64,000 nucleotides of DNA from positions 62,001 through 126,000 of the forward strand of contig VZSF01006848.1 of the NCBI GenBank assembly GCA_013398295.1, read 5' to 3'. Made by a program: the position numbers and the translations under genes. This DNA is from Chionis minor (lineage: Eukaryota > Chordata > Aves > Charadriiformes > Chionididae). A model generated the notes under the pieces. That model made no database searches. It was given only the letters and a program-made list of their open reading frames with translations, and was not told the DNA's origin. Shown piece after piece: positions 12,319 through 23,914 of the stretch; position 1 is the stretch's first letter; the number at the start of each line of letters is the position of its first letter.

Positions 12319-15300
12319 GTAAGAAAAAAGTTCATGAATTATTGTTATAACATACTTAGATTTAAAGGGAGTGTAGTTTAATAATGGCATAATACTGTAT
12401 TATAAAAGACCAGAGCTGTTTATCTATATAGTATACTCACAATGTGATTTTGTTTGTTTGTTTTCTTGTTCTTAATTTTTTCACAACACAAAGGTCCCAG
12501 TTGGGGTGAGGAGAACATCAGAGGATGTTGATCATGTTCTCAGTTTCCCAAAACAACTTCTAAAAAACATCCCAAGCCACTAAAGAAAAATAACTTACAT
12601 GTCATCTATCACATGTAAATTCCCAACTAAGACTGCTCATAGGAAGTTTGGAAATAATCAGAAAAGGAGATTTTAAATTTATGGTGCTGACACTTTCTCT
12701 TCCATGATATCTGTTTATGTCAATGATCAGATTTTAGCATGCCCTCTATGTTTGGGCAGAGAGGGGTCTAGTCTGCAGCCAAGCTCATGCAGGAGGGTCT
12801 TCAGCCACATGCAGTGGGAGTTATGAATGAAAAGATCATTGGCTTCATTCCTTCTTCTGTGTTTCAGGACATCCCTGGTCACACCCCTGATTTTTGGTCT
12901 ACTTCTGCAGGCACCGCTGACACAGCTTTCCATCATCACACGGCCAAACATTGTCCTGTTGATGGCTGATGACCTTGGCATCGGGGATGTAGGTTGCTAT
13001 GGGAATGATACTATCAGGTAAGGAAACTGAGGATGACAGTGAGCAGAGCTGGTGGCTTATTTGGTGTAAGACTGCAATCCTCAGCCCACCATCAGCTATT
13101 TGAGCTGCCTTCAAGTTCATTTCCTGGAGAAATGGGAGGACTTCACATGGGTGCCATGGGTAAATATAAAGCACTACCAGGATTATCTCACAGCCTAGAG
13201 GGCATTACCAGGGCAGCTCTGCTTTCCTGAGCTGCTTTACTGTGGGAATATGTCAGCTGTTCTTGTGTATTCCTTAATTGCCCAACATTGAGAAATTATA
13301 AGCTCTTATACATACCTGAAGATCAAAATATTGCCCCTCTTTCAACGTATCAGGCCTCATTACCTCATTTAACTCTGTTTTGCCATTCTTTCCCAGTCTC
13401 ACATCAAAATACAGTATAAATAACTGGAATGAGCTATGTTACTAGGAAATACTTCTCTTTTTAGCCCCAAGGACATAGAGTTTTCCTTCTCTTTGAAAAT
13501 TGTGCCACGTTATTGCCTGCTGGTTTCCTACCAGCTTTTCACTTCCTTGAACAAAGCCAAATTTGGTACGATCACTCCCCTCATCCAGCAAAGTTCTCAG
13601 AATCTCACCCTGAGCAGCACTGGCCAGCAAGTTTCTGATAGGTAGCTGATGATCACAGGTAGCTGATGGGGCTCTGCATGGCCAGGCCTCCACTTCAGCA
13701 CAGCATCATTCCCAAGGCAAGAGTTTTCTTCTTCAAGAGCAGTGGGGTACATTTCTGCAAGGCCCTTCATAGGACTTGGGAAAGAAGAAGGGATGATCGA
13801 CTTGAAATTTATGCAGATAGTGATTGTCAGTGAAGAAAAGTATGTCCCCATCACTTGAGAAAATCAAAATAAAATTAAAAAATAAAATATTTCCTGACCA
13901 TCTTCAAACAGAAGAAACTTCCCAAAATGTAGATAAGTATATTATTCCTCCTCCTCATTCCCTTAAAGACTCTCTGAATGATATCTGACAGTGTTGGTTG
14001 CATTTTCAGGACCCCAAACATTGATCGCCTGGCAAAGGAAGGAGTGAAACTGACCCAACACATCACTGCGGCTCCACTTTGCACCCCCAGCAGAGCAGCT
14101 TTCCTCACTGGCAGATATCCCCTCCGATCAGGTTTGCCTTGCAAAACCAAGCAGCCTTTGAACACTGCTTTATTGCTGAAGGGAACGATGTCATGAAATG
14201 AGCACAAAAGAGAGTGTGCAAATAGAAGGGTTGCCACAAGCATGTCATCCCTCACTGAGGCACACAAAGACACGCCACCTAGGTCTAGTACCTTTGAGTT
14301 GATATCTATAATAAATATAAATAATAAATATAATAAATAAAATAAATAATAAATATAAATATAATAAATAGCAATAAGTAATAAATATAATAAATGGGGT
14401 ATAGTGAACCCACCCACCCGGGGGAAGCAGAGCAGAGAAGAACCAGGACTGCAGAGCAGTTTTCTCCCCCCCACCTCACAACTTCAGTTGCATTTTGGTG
14501 CCCTGTTGCACAGATTGCAGCCAGAATGGAGTCATTACAAATTGTTACATTCAAAAAAAGTCATTGCACAGAACATAAATAATAATAATACATTTCTAAA
14601 GCACTAGTTACATTAATTTCTGTCATGGGTGACAGATATGTTTCTCATCAGATATGAGAAACAGCTCAGCCCTGCAGGGAGCAGAGTAGATTTATGCAGA
14701 TGTGTGCCCGTTCCCTCCAGTTGAGGTGCAGAATGCGTCGTTTACAGGAAAGCTTTGTAACCTAAGTGTCAGAATTCATCCATGTTATTTCATCCTATGA
14801 AATAACAGTTTGACAGCTATATTATTTTTCCCAGTTCTGTTTTTGAAGAAAAAATACTATCCTGTCAAACTGCATCCTGGAGATGAAGAGGTATGAAAAA
14901 CAAATAGCTCTACATGTTTCTAACAGCAACTCTCTAACCCTTATTCTACTGCAAATGATCTTCAGTGCCACCTTTCCGGAGGCATTTTGAAGCTGATGTA
15001 CTGATAAAAGCTACTTTTATCATGACAGCCCCCACTGAGATAGATAGCCTGAAAAATGCACATGAGATTGTACAAACTCTCTCCCACTATAAGAACGGGG
15101 CCAGAGACACTCAACATTTCCATGACATTGTACCTCACATTACATTGTAAAATGGGGTTATGCCAGTATATAATGCTAAATAACAGGGTGTAAACCTGCA
15201 GGTGAGGAGAAGATTGTAGTGTTAGATTGCTACTCTGTAGGTTTCAGAAGTCGGATACCAGCCATGCCACTGTGCAGGCAAATCTTGAGTTCCCAGACAG

Positions 15301-18300
15301 CCTTATGCAAGCAAGCCAGAGTTTGAGACTGACAGAGCGCTGAGGTCTCCCTACCCTCTCCCCACCCTCACAGTCACACTAAGTAAGTACACTTCATACA
15401 GCCTGGATGCCACTGTGAAATATATAAAAGCTCCTGTACAACTGTGCCATTCAAAATAAAATAAAATAAAATAAAATGTCTCAGTATGACCTACAAAGAA
15501 GAATAGGTATTATATAACGGAGACACTTAACTCTTTCTTAATCTTGTCAAGAGTGCTAGATTCATTTCCCCAAACAGCTTTAGGATAAACACTGAACACT
15601 ATAATAGCAATGAAACCAAGAAAAAAAAATTGATAAAAGTATTCTACCAGTTGTACTTACTAAGACTGTTTATTACTGTATTTTTTAGGGATGGATGCTA
15701 TAAACAATTACCGTGTTATTTTTTGGAATGGCGGCTCAGGGGGGCTTCCTCCAAACGAAACCACTTTTGCCAAAATACTGCAGCAGCAAGGCTACAGCAC
15801 AGGACTGATAGGTATGGAGACACTCCTGAGGATGGCCTAGAATGTGTTTCACCTGCATGTCTCACTCAAACCATTTGTTTTAGTCAGCAACTGCTCATAT
15901 CTCAGTTGTAATTTTTTTATTTCCTGATTTAAGAATAGCTTGTATGAAGAAATCCCGAGCAAAAAGAATCTGTCTTAAAAGAACAGGCATATGATAAAGA
16001 GAAAAATCCTTACTGTTGATTTGCTTTCAAGCACAGCTGTGGTTGTTAAAATACATAACAGAAAAAAATCTAGTATTTCTTGAATACTACTCTACCAGGT
16101 ATAGATAATTATTCCAATGTTATTTCATAAAAAACCAAAAATGAGTGCCATTTAAATATGCATGACAATGCTTCACACAGCTCAGAGGAGATTCACAACA
16201 AAAGGGAAGAGCTGCTACTTAAAACAATAGAGCCAGTCCACAACATCACAGGATTTGGCCTTTCAAAAATGGAAATAAAGCTATTATTTTTTCTGCAATG
16301 ACAGTATAGCACTATAGTTCCCCGAGATTTCAGTACAGCCCACAAAACATTGCCTCCTTCAGCATTAATATGAATTCCATTTTACTTTATATTTTATGGG
16401 ACTTTTTTTAAAAAATATAGTTGTAACTTCTGGTCACGATCCAGTTTCAAATAATTATTTATCTTAGGTATATCACATACTTCCACAGACTGATAAAATA
16501 CAAACGTTCCTGAGCTGAATCTTCAGCTATTTACCCTACCTCATTTCAGCATCTAAATGTCAATATCCAAAATCTACGTCTGACACATAAAAATATTGGC
16601 TCTACAAATAATCTGAATTCACTAATAAAAGTGTCTGCAGGAATGGATTTGTATTCATTCAGCAGAATAAATCTAAACCATCCAGGACAACATTAAATGA
16701 AGCCCTCCAGGCATTTTAAGTTCTGTATTACTGAAACTTCTTCTCCTGTTAGTTTTGTACCTATGTTATTTTAGTTATTTTAATCAGCCCATAAAAAAGC
16801 CCTTGTCTATTACCCACCTGCTTCAGCCTGGTTTCAGCATGTTATCACTAACAAAATAATCACATTTGTCTCCACTTTGCCAAAAGAACTGCCCTGCAGG
16901 GAGGTTGTGCTGCATCCCTCCTAGAAGCTAGCTAGCAAAATGAGCTGGCATTTTCCCTGTGGGCATCTCAGCTAAAATCACACTACAGGCACCAAGAGTA
17001 TCACTTAGTTTAACCAGATTGACAGATTCAGATTAATTGCACCATAGGGGATGATGGAAAGCACTGATGATAAGTGACACACACCAAAAAAAAAATAATC
17101 CAACAACTTTACATTCAAGTCACGAGACAAGAAATCTTGCAGAACATCTACCCTTATTACCACAGCTGAATGAACACTAAATAGTCTCACCTGAATGGTT
17201 TGTGATTGCTTTGCTCTGAGCACAACCAGTTTAATTGCAAAGTTAAATCCTATTAATGACCTGCAGCTTGATGTGATTATGAGACTTTTTGTTAGGAACC
17301 ACTTTGCAGTTTCTTTGTAGTCAGAAAGCCAATGTTGTATAACATGTGCTCTCAAAGATTAATTTATCTTAATTATACACTTAGTTTATCTTCTGGAGAT
17401 TTGAGTCTTTTGTAGCACGTCAGAAGCCTTTATCGACCTCAGCTGGAGATTTAGGTGTTGGAGTGCACCTGAAGTCCAAGGATACTTTAGCTGCACCTGA
17501 ATTTATGACCAATGCATCTATGTATTGATTACAAACTTGTTTCATTCTATAACTGCCTCTAAATATGTCAAGAGTTAAACTGAGTAGTGATTTTAGCTCA
17601 AAGCAGTTCATCCACCTAGAATACAATGTTCACTCTTTCTTTATATCAAAAAAAGCAGCAATAGTTTTCCTCTGAAGAAGTTTTTTCTGCTCCTATTCTA
17701 ATGCATAGCAATTCTACTGAAACCTGCTCAGGGTTGGCTGCTAGTATAGGCAACACAGTGAACCACTTGTTTAGGATAATATCCTTCTGTAAGTACACAG
17801 TTCCTTACTCCTTAATAAGAATTAGTTGCAAATTAGTTTTCAAGTAAAATTCTAAAAGTTCATTTTGATCTATGGATCTGGTATCTGAGGACTGCATTAC
17901 ATCAGAAATCATAAAATGCAATTAAACTGCATCTCGCTGATAAGAGATAGATTTTGTTTGCTTGATTTAGATATTCACAAGCCTCAGTGTTTAAGCCAAG
18001 TGAGCCAATTCTTTTTGTCTCTGTGTAAGTGCCTAACCAGTCTGTTTGAATAGACTGGAGGGGAAGAAAAAGCATGGGTTTGATGTGCCGTTCGTCATAA
18101 TAGTGGACATGTGTTCATAATAAAGAAAAATTGTACTGCAAAATGTCAGGAGATGTTCCTTTTAAAACATGAAGACTTCAGAATTTAGAAGAAGGCAGCT
18201 TTGACTTTTTGAATTTTATGAAATACAAAGAAGTGGCAAAAACACTTATAAAACAAGGGCTTTTATTTTCATCCAGTACACAGAGCTATTATTATCAGCA

Positions 18301-21300
18301 AAGTTGCTTACATATGTACAGCTTCATGAGAAATCCTGATCTCCTGAGCTCACGTTCTTCTAGATCTGGTGGTTTGTCTGCCAAACCCACTGTTGAGCTG
18401 CAAGTTACTTACCTACACTACCCATAGCTTCCCTTACCAGACTGGCACAAACATTGTCGCTGAGAGTTGGCATAGTCCTGACATCAAGTTGTTCAAAACT
18501 TTCCAGAAACAAGTCTTCATAGCATCTTGAAAGTAAAGAGACAACAGGACAACGGAACAATGCTATTTTGCCCTGGGCATACAAAAGGACTTCTTCCTCC
18601 TATTTCATACTTGACAGGTCTGCAGGAAGGATGTACATTTTTGCTCGGTTCTGAAAATTTGAATTTTTCTTAATTTCTAGTTCCCTTTATAGCCCAGTTT
18701 TTTACATTTGATCGAAGCTACTGGGTATTAATATGTATACACAGCACCAGTAACTGTTGGAAATCTATAATTTGTGGAGTTTTACTTTCATCAGTTATAA
18801 GGTATATCCCATTATGTCAGTACATACTTGGTGTATATGTGTAGGATGAAGAAGTTACCACAAGAAGGAAAAAAACCAGTTATTTTTTGAGAAATATTTT
18901 ATATGAGGAAAAGGCAATTTTTAAATATTATCTCTTTACATTTTAATAATCTGTATTTTCAGGGAAGTGGCATCAAGGTGTTAACTGTGAATCCCGCAAC
19001 GACCATTGCCACCACCCATTAAACCATGGGTTTGACTATTTTTATGGGATGCCTTTTACGCTAATAAGTGACTGCCAACCAACAGAAACACCGGAGATGG
19101 ACAGAGCCTTTAGAAGGAAACTCTGGCTTTCCACTCAGATGATTGGCCTCGTTACACTCACTGCTGCCCTGGGAAGGCTGACCGGCTTGATTTCAGTCGG
19201 CTGGAAAACACTGGCCTGCCTTGCTGGGTTTAGTCTCCTGTTCTTCGTATCCTGGTTCTCAAGTTATGGGTTTGTACGATACTGGAACTGCATTATGATG
19301 AGAAACCATGACATTACTGAGCAGCCAATGGTGACAGACAGAACTACATCCCTTATCTTGAAAGAGTCAGTTTCATTTATTGAAAGGTAAAGTGTGTTTC
19401 CTTTGATCACATTTTTTTCTGCACCTTGTGTGTCTTGCAAATTTTAAACAGAGTTTTCCCACAAAAAGTCTTTATAATTTTTATATTATATAGGATTATA
19501 AGTACTAATATGTGTATTAATTATTAATAATATTAATCATGATATCATATTATTAAACCAAAAAATCAGCTGCTGCTTAAGGATGTCTCTTAATCCTAGC
19601 TTCACTAAAGCTGATAACACTCCCAAATTTCCATGGGTTGGATGGAACATTTCTCGGCTATTTTGAGGAAATACGGATTTCTATCAGAGACCAACATTGC
19701 AGGCTTAAGGGATAGCAGCTGATGGCAGAAATTTGCATGTGGGCTGGGGAAGGAAGAGTAAAGCTATGAAGTAGCCTTATCATATGGATTGACATGTGGG
19801 CAACAGCTGGCCAGAGGTAAACCTGCTGCCTTCATTTCAGTAGCACAGTGGTGGTTTGCAATAGCAGAAAGTAGAACTTCCGTCTGGAACTTTTCTATCT
19901 ATGATTCAGGGAAAAAAACAAGGTTATTTTATACAAGCCAAACGTTATTTTTAAGACGTATCCTAATCACTGAGTTTTAATACCTTAAAAAGATGTTTCT
20001 GAAGTGATTGTTGAAATACATACATACACAAATCATAACACCTTTTTCCATTATGACTGACATCTGTATGTATTGAGAACCTTCCTCCCTAATAACAAAA
20101 TGTTGATTTCTGTTTTTTAGGAATAAGCTCAAGCCATTCCTCCTCTTTCTTTCCTTTTTACACTCCCACACCCCTCTCCTCACCACAGAGAAGTTTCTTG
20201 GGAAAAGCAGCCATGGTTTATATGGAGACAATGTAGAGGAGATGGACTGGATGGTGGGTAAGTCACCATAGCAAATAATAATAATGTCTCCAAATACGTA
20301 ATACCTAGGTCTGAATATATAATAAAATGCAGTTGTTACTAAAAGAACAAAGAAGAGGTTAAAAAAAAGAAGGAAAAAAGTCCTAAGCTTTTCATCAACT
20401 TCTGTCAATCTTGTACGAGGACTGTTGGCTGACTGTGTTGACATTTTATTTTCTCCAGTGTTGGACCAAATCAGTCTTTCTGTTCACTCAGTTTTTTTCA
20501 TCTAGTGTTTAACAGTTGTAACCATGTCCCTTGGTTCCTGTCAAGGAGCTCTTCTTACTAAATAAATAAGTAAGAATTATTTAGTTTTCAGTGAATATTA
20601 AAGATCAGATAATTTCAGCCTCTTATGGTCGTCTCTTACCTATTTCTAAGCAGGACACACCAGCAGGTGATAAAACTCATAAGCAAATTAATTCCAGGTG
20701 TAAACCAGCAGGCTATTTCTCAGTGACTGCTGCATTCAACACAGTACTGAATATTTTTCAGCCCCATTCATAAATCCAGAAATGTTCGTAAGTGTTAATT
20801 GGTATGCCCCCAGAAATTAGATTCATGTTATTTTTCAGCCTGTTTTTAGAGGCAAAGGAGAATTATTTATCACCCAGTCATGGCAGAGTAGACACATTTG
20901 CAAAAGGGATAAGTGTCAGGTACATGTACAGAAAGAAATGGTTTTCAAACTTACCTGTCAAACACACACCACAAATATAATTAAGAACATCAGAAATAGC
21001 TCAAGAATGGCTTTTAAATAAAAAAGAACTATATTATTAATGCATATTTTATTCAGCCATACTAACTGTGGTCTAGACAATACAAGATAAGGGTGCACAA
21101 CATTTTTTCTGCATTTTTCATGATCATAGAATCATAGAATGGTTTAGGTTGGAAGTGAACTTAAAGATCATCTAGTTCCAACCCCCTGCCACAGGCAAGG
21201 ATGCTTCCCACGATGGCTGCCATTGATGCAGAATCTAACTTTTTGGGGCCCTGGATCATACTTTTTTTCCATATTTTTACAGTACATGGCACTTCTGCCC

Positions 21301-23914
21301 TTTACAACATAGGCTTCTGGTCTGCAACTGGGGTTCTTGCACTCCTTTGTGATAATACTACTTATAAAAGAGTTACAGCACATCAAAAATTTTATGTGCT
21401 TTTACAGGCAGTGAAATCACAACTACAAATCTCAATCCTAAAAACTCTTATTTCAAACAATGAGCAGTTCTACATAGATAAGCAATTACGCTGATGAACA
21501 GTGTAATTACACAAGTCAGAGGCTAAAATTTATGCTGTGTAAGCAGTATTTTTGCTTTTTAACATGCAAATATTCCTGTTTTTACAGGTCAGGTTCTAGA
21601 TGCTATTGACAAGGAAGGTTTGAAAAATACTACACTAGTTTACTTTGCCTCTGATCACGGTGGATGGCTGGAAAGACAAGAAGGCAAAAAGCAGCTGGGT
21701 GGCTGGAATGGAATATACAGAGGTAAGAGCTGTTAGGGACGGTCACAACCCAGTAATGTACTCAAGACACCCCTAAAGATTAGATAAGACTTTATAAGGA
21801 GTACCAGTGGTTTATCATTGAGAAGCAAATTTGTCTCATTCTAATTAGGCATTTAAAAATGTAAACAATTCTACCCAGTGCATGTGTTCTTTATAAGCAT
21901 GAATTCTCAAACTGTCATTTTCTCATGAGGTAACTGATCACAAGTTAATTAAGATTGTGTAACTTCTCACTAAATATTAGTCGCATCTTATATCTGAACC
22001 CTTGCTTTAACTACAACAGTTATGTTATAGGATTGTAAAAGAAAGAGGATAACTAGGCTGGGAAATCACTTTATGCCTGAAAATTTTATCCACGCTGAGT
22101 TCTGATAGGGCAATGTGTTTGTAAAACAAAACAAGGGAGTAAGTATGTAAGGTCACTCGAGGGGTCTGTTATAGTGAACACACTTTCACTGAGGCTGAGG
22201 AGAAGGAGCTTAGCAATAAAAAAAAAAAGGTAAGGAAAGCTCATAAGGGTAATATTACCTTATGATAATTCTGTAACATTTGTCTAAAATTTCTCTTTAT
22301 TTTAAATTTAACTTTTTTTTTAATGAAAATGTATTATTGTTTTTATGAAAGGTGGAAAAGCTATGGGAGGCTGGGAAGGAGGAATCCGTGTCCCAGGGAT
22401 ATTTAGATGGCCAGGAGTGTTACCTGCAGGCACAGTTATCAATGAACCTACAAGCCTTATGGACATTTATCCTACAGTAGTTCATCTGGCTGGAGGGGTA
22501 CTACCCCAGGACAGGTACAAACACAAGACTCTATTCCTCCTTCTCTCCCAAAACAATGGAAAATCTAATTTTGAAACACATTCTAAGAGTCTGACATTTT
22601 CTTTTTCACTCCTGACCCTTTTCTAGACATATATATTTCACCACAGCTCAGTCACCTCTTCTCTACATTTGAGATTTAGCATCTATCTGCAATCTTCTAT
22701 AAACACCTTCCTTGTTCAGAGTTGCCAGTTCCTGCAAGAGATATGCTAAAGGAATACAGTCCTGTACATCTTACCTCAGTCTGATAGTCTCAATTTTTAC
22801 TGCTAGGGTCATTGACGGTCGGGATCTGATGCCTTTACTGCGAGGAACAGTTGAGCACTCAGAGCATGAGTTCCTGTTTCATTATTGTGGCATTCACTTA
22901 CATGCTGCGCGATGGCACCAGAAGGACAGTGAGTACAGAACTTCTTTACTAAGAATTCAATCTACAGGAGAGCACATTTGTCTAACACGTTTTTTCTGGG
23001 ATTGCAGCTTTCCAAGTAGTTCCAGGTGTAAGGTGGCAAAGAACTTACTAGCATTGCCTGTATTGCATGGCACGAAGAGTTTGTTTGTGGGTTCAAGGCA
23101 GGTGGCATGCCAGGCAGGCTACTGAAGCTCAGGATGGGTCTTGCTCACCTCTCTATCTGAATGCAAGGCCTGGGGAGTCCAGGCCCTCCCTGTGTCATGG
23201 AGAAGCCCTTGCCTCAGCCCTTTGTCTGTCCTTCTGCTACCTTAACAAGGAAGTAAGCCATGAAACCCCAAATCTTTTTTACATGTCTTCATAAAAAACA
23301 TACGAGCGATAACTAATGCCTGCTGAAAAATCTGGAGAAATTTCAAAATGTCAGAAATCATTTTACATTATTGGCTTAATTCTGTGGCGCTCTAATTTTA
23401 AATGAATTCACAATACTATATCAACTAATAAGTGCAGAGCTGAAGTGCAACCAGAAATGAACTCTAGGAAAACATTCACTCTTCTAATGCCTTGTGATAA
23501 CCACCAGTGTCATTACAAGCCTTCTTTCCTTCCTTCCTTCCAGGTGGAGCCATCTGGAAGGCTCATTATGTGACCCCCATCTTCCGTCCTTTCGGAGCTG
23601 GGGCTTGTTATGATAGAGGATTTTGCCCGTGTTCTGGGGAAGGTGTGACCCATTATGACCCTCCGTTGCTGTTTGATCTCTCACGAGACCCTTCTGAAGC
23701 CAAACCTCTGTCGGCTGACACCGAGCCACTCTTTGACACTGTAATACAGAAGATTGGAAGAGCCATAGAAGACCATCGCAGGACACTGACCCCAGTCCCA
23801 GAGCAGCTCTCCGTGTACAACGTGGTGTGGAAGCCATGGCTGCAGCCATGCTGTGGGACCTTCCCATTCTGTTGGTGTGATAAGGACAGTGATAATAAAC
23901 TTGCCAACCTATAA
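12293..23914 (+). CDS. Gene 1: arylsulfatase, ARSD/L/H/F group (10 coding exons)
   Basis: Sulfatases of this group hydrolyse sulfate esters in the ER/Golgi after a cysteine is converted to formylglycine. The joined exons 12293-12318, 12868-13017, 14010-14131, 15689-15811, 18963-19386, 20121-20257, 21588-21722, 22352-22514, 22807-22928 and 23544-23914 total 1773 nt (590 codons), the usual length for the group. Visible features are a hydrophobic signal segment (about 12-30), the metal-binding Asp pair 43-44, the formylglycine site Cys83 in C-T-P-S-R, Lys142 and His144 in G-K-W-H, two membrane helices (about 196-219 and 222-245), the H-S-H-T motif at 296-299, Asp350-His351, and Lys375. Possible N-glycosylation sites are Asn55, Asn122 and Asn341. 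From memory, the 424-bp exon looks closest to human ARSH, but I did not run an alignment, so orthology is open. Only the first exon is uncertain. A start at 12827 reading through the acceptor is an alternative. Confidence 0.9.
12868..13017 (+). CDS. Gene 1 coding exon 2: signal segment and Asp pair
   Basis: 150 bp, the same as in gene 2. Residues 9-59: a hydrophobic leader, then [11 protein letters not shown] with the two metal-binding aspartates (43, 44). The acceptor is gtttcag and the donor gtaagg. It ends in phase 2 inside an Arg codon. Confidence 0.93.
14010..14131 (+). CDS. Gene 1 coding exon 3: formylglycine site
   Basis: 122 bp, residues 59-100. It contains [13 protein letters not shown], the sulfatase signature whose Cys (83) is the formylglycine precursor. 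The acceptor is attttcag and the donor gtttgc. Confidence 0.97.
14308..14395. repeat. AT-rich (aat/aaat) simple repeat
   Basis: An impure run of aataaat units, about 90 bp, in intron 3 of gene 1. Confidence 0.9.
15453..15477. repeat. (AAAAT)n microsatellite
   Basis: Five tandem aaaat units in intron 3 of gene 1, about 210 bp upstream of exon 4. Confidence 0.92.
15689..15811 (+). CDS. Gene 1 coding exon 4
   Basis: 123 bp, residues 100-141, with the family block [15 protein letters not shown]. The acceptor is ttttttag and the donor gtatgg. Asn122 is a possible glycosylation site. Confidence 0.95.
15812..18962. other. Gene 1 intron 4, nothing else seen
   Basis: The longest intron of gene 1 (3.15 kb). 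It is AT-rich, with no recognised repeat family, RNA gene or extra sulfatase exon. Confidence 0.6.
18963..19386 (+). CDS. Gene 1 coding exon 5: G-K-W-H and membrane hairpin
   Basis: 424 bp, the longest exon, residues 141-282. It begins with G-K-W-H-Q-G (Lys142 and His144 of the active site), then [10 protein letters not shown], then two adjacent hydrophobic segments (about 196-219 and 222-245). These match the membrane hairpin known from steroid sulfatase. It ends with [10 protein letters not shown]. Confidence 0.97.
20121..20257 (+). CDS. Gene 1 coding exon 6
   Basis: 137 bp, residues 282-328. It holds L-H-S-H-T-P with the conserved active-site histidine region and [13 protein letters not shown]. 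The second position of H-x-H is Ser here but Val in genes 2 and 3. Confidence 0.97.
21122..21205 (-). mobile_element. CR1 3'-end fragment
   Basis: The text atcatagaatcatagaatgg followed by ggttggaag and catctagttccaaccccctg is the reverse complement of the CR1 3' terminus, as in the copy ending at 7541. It lies in intron 6 of gene 1, antisense, and has no coding capacity. Confidence 0.88.
21588..21722 (+). CDS. Gene 1 coding exon 7
   Basis: 135 bp, residues 328-373. F-A-S-D-H-G-G carries the second metal-binding Asp (350). It ends G-G-W-N-G-I-Y-R. Asn341 in K-N-T-T is a possible glycosylation site. Confidence 0.97.
22352..22514 (+). CDS. Gene 1 coding exon 8
   Basis: 163 bp, residues 373-427. 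[16 protein letters not shown] includes the catalytic Lys375. It is followed by [11 protein letters not shown]. Confidence 0.97.
22807..22928 (+). CDS. Gene 1 coding exon 9
   Basis: 122 bp, residues 427-468: [11 protein letters not shown] and H-E-F-L-F-H-Y-C-G. The donor is a strong gtgagt at 22929. Confidence 0.96.
23544..23914 (+). CDS. Gene 1 terminal coding exon 10
   Basis: 371 bp, residues 468-590 and stop. It includes [13 protein letters not shown] and the Cys-rich end [14 protein letters not shown]. The acceptor tract is a run of ttcc repeats. Bases 23622-23886 are identical to the matching part of gene 2's last exon. The last codons and the 3' UTR are not shared. A hexamer aataaa at 23894-23899 lies inside the coding sequence. 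No canonical poly(A) signal close downstream was found. Confidence 0.97.
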
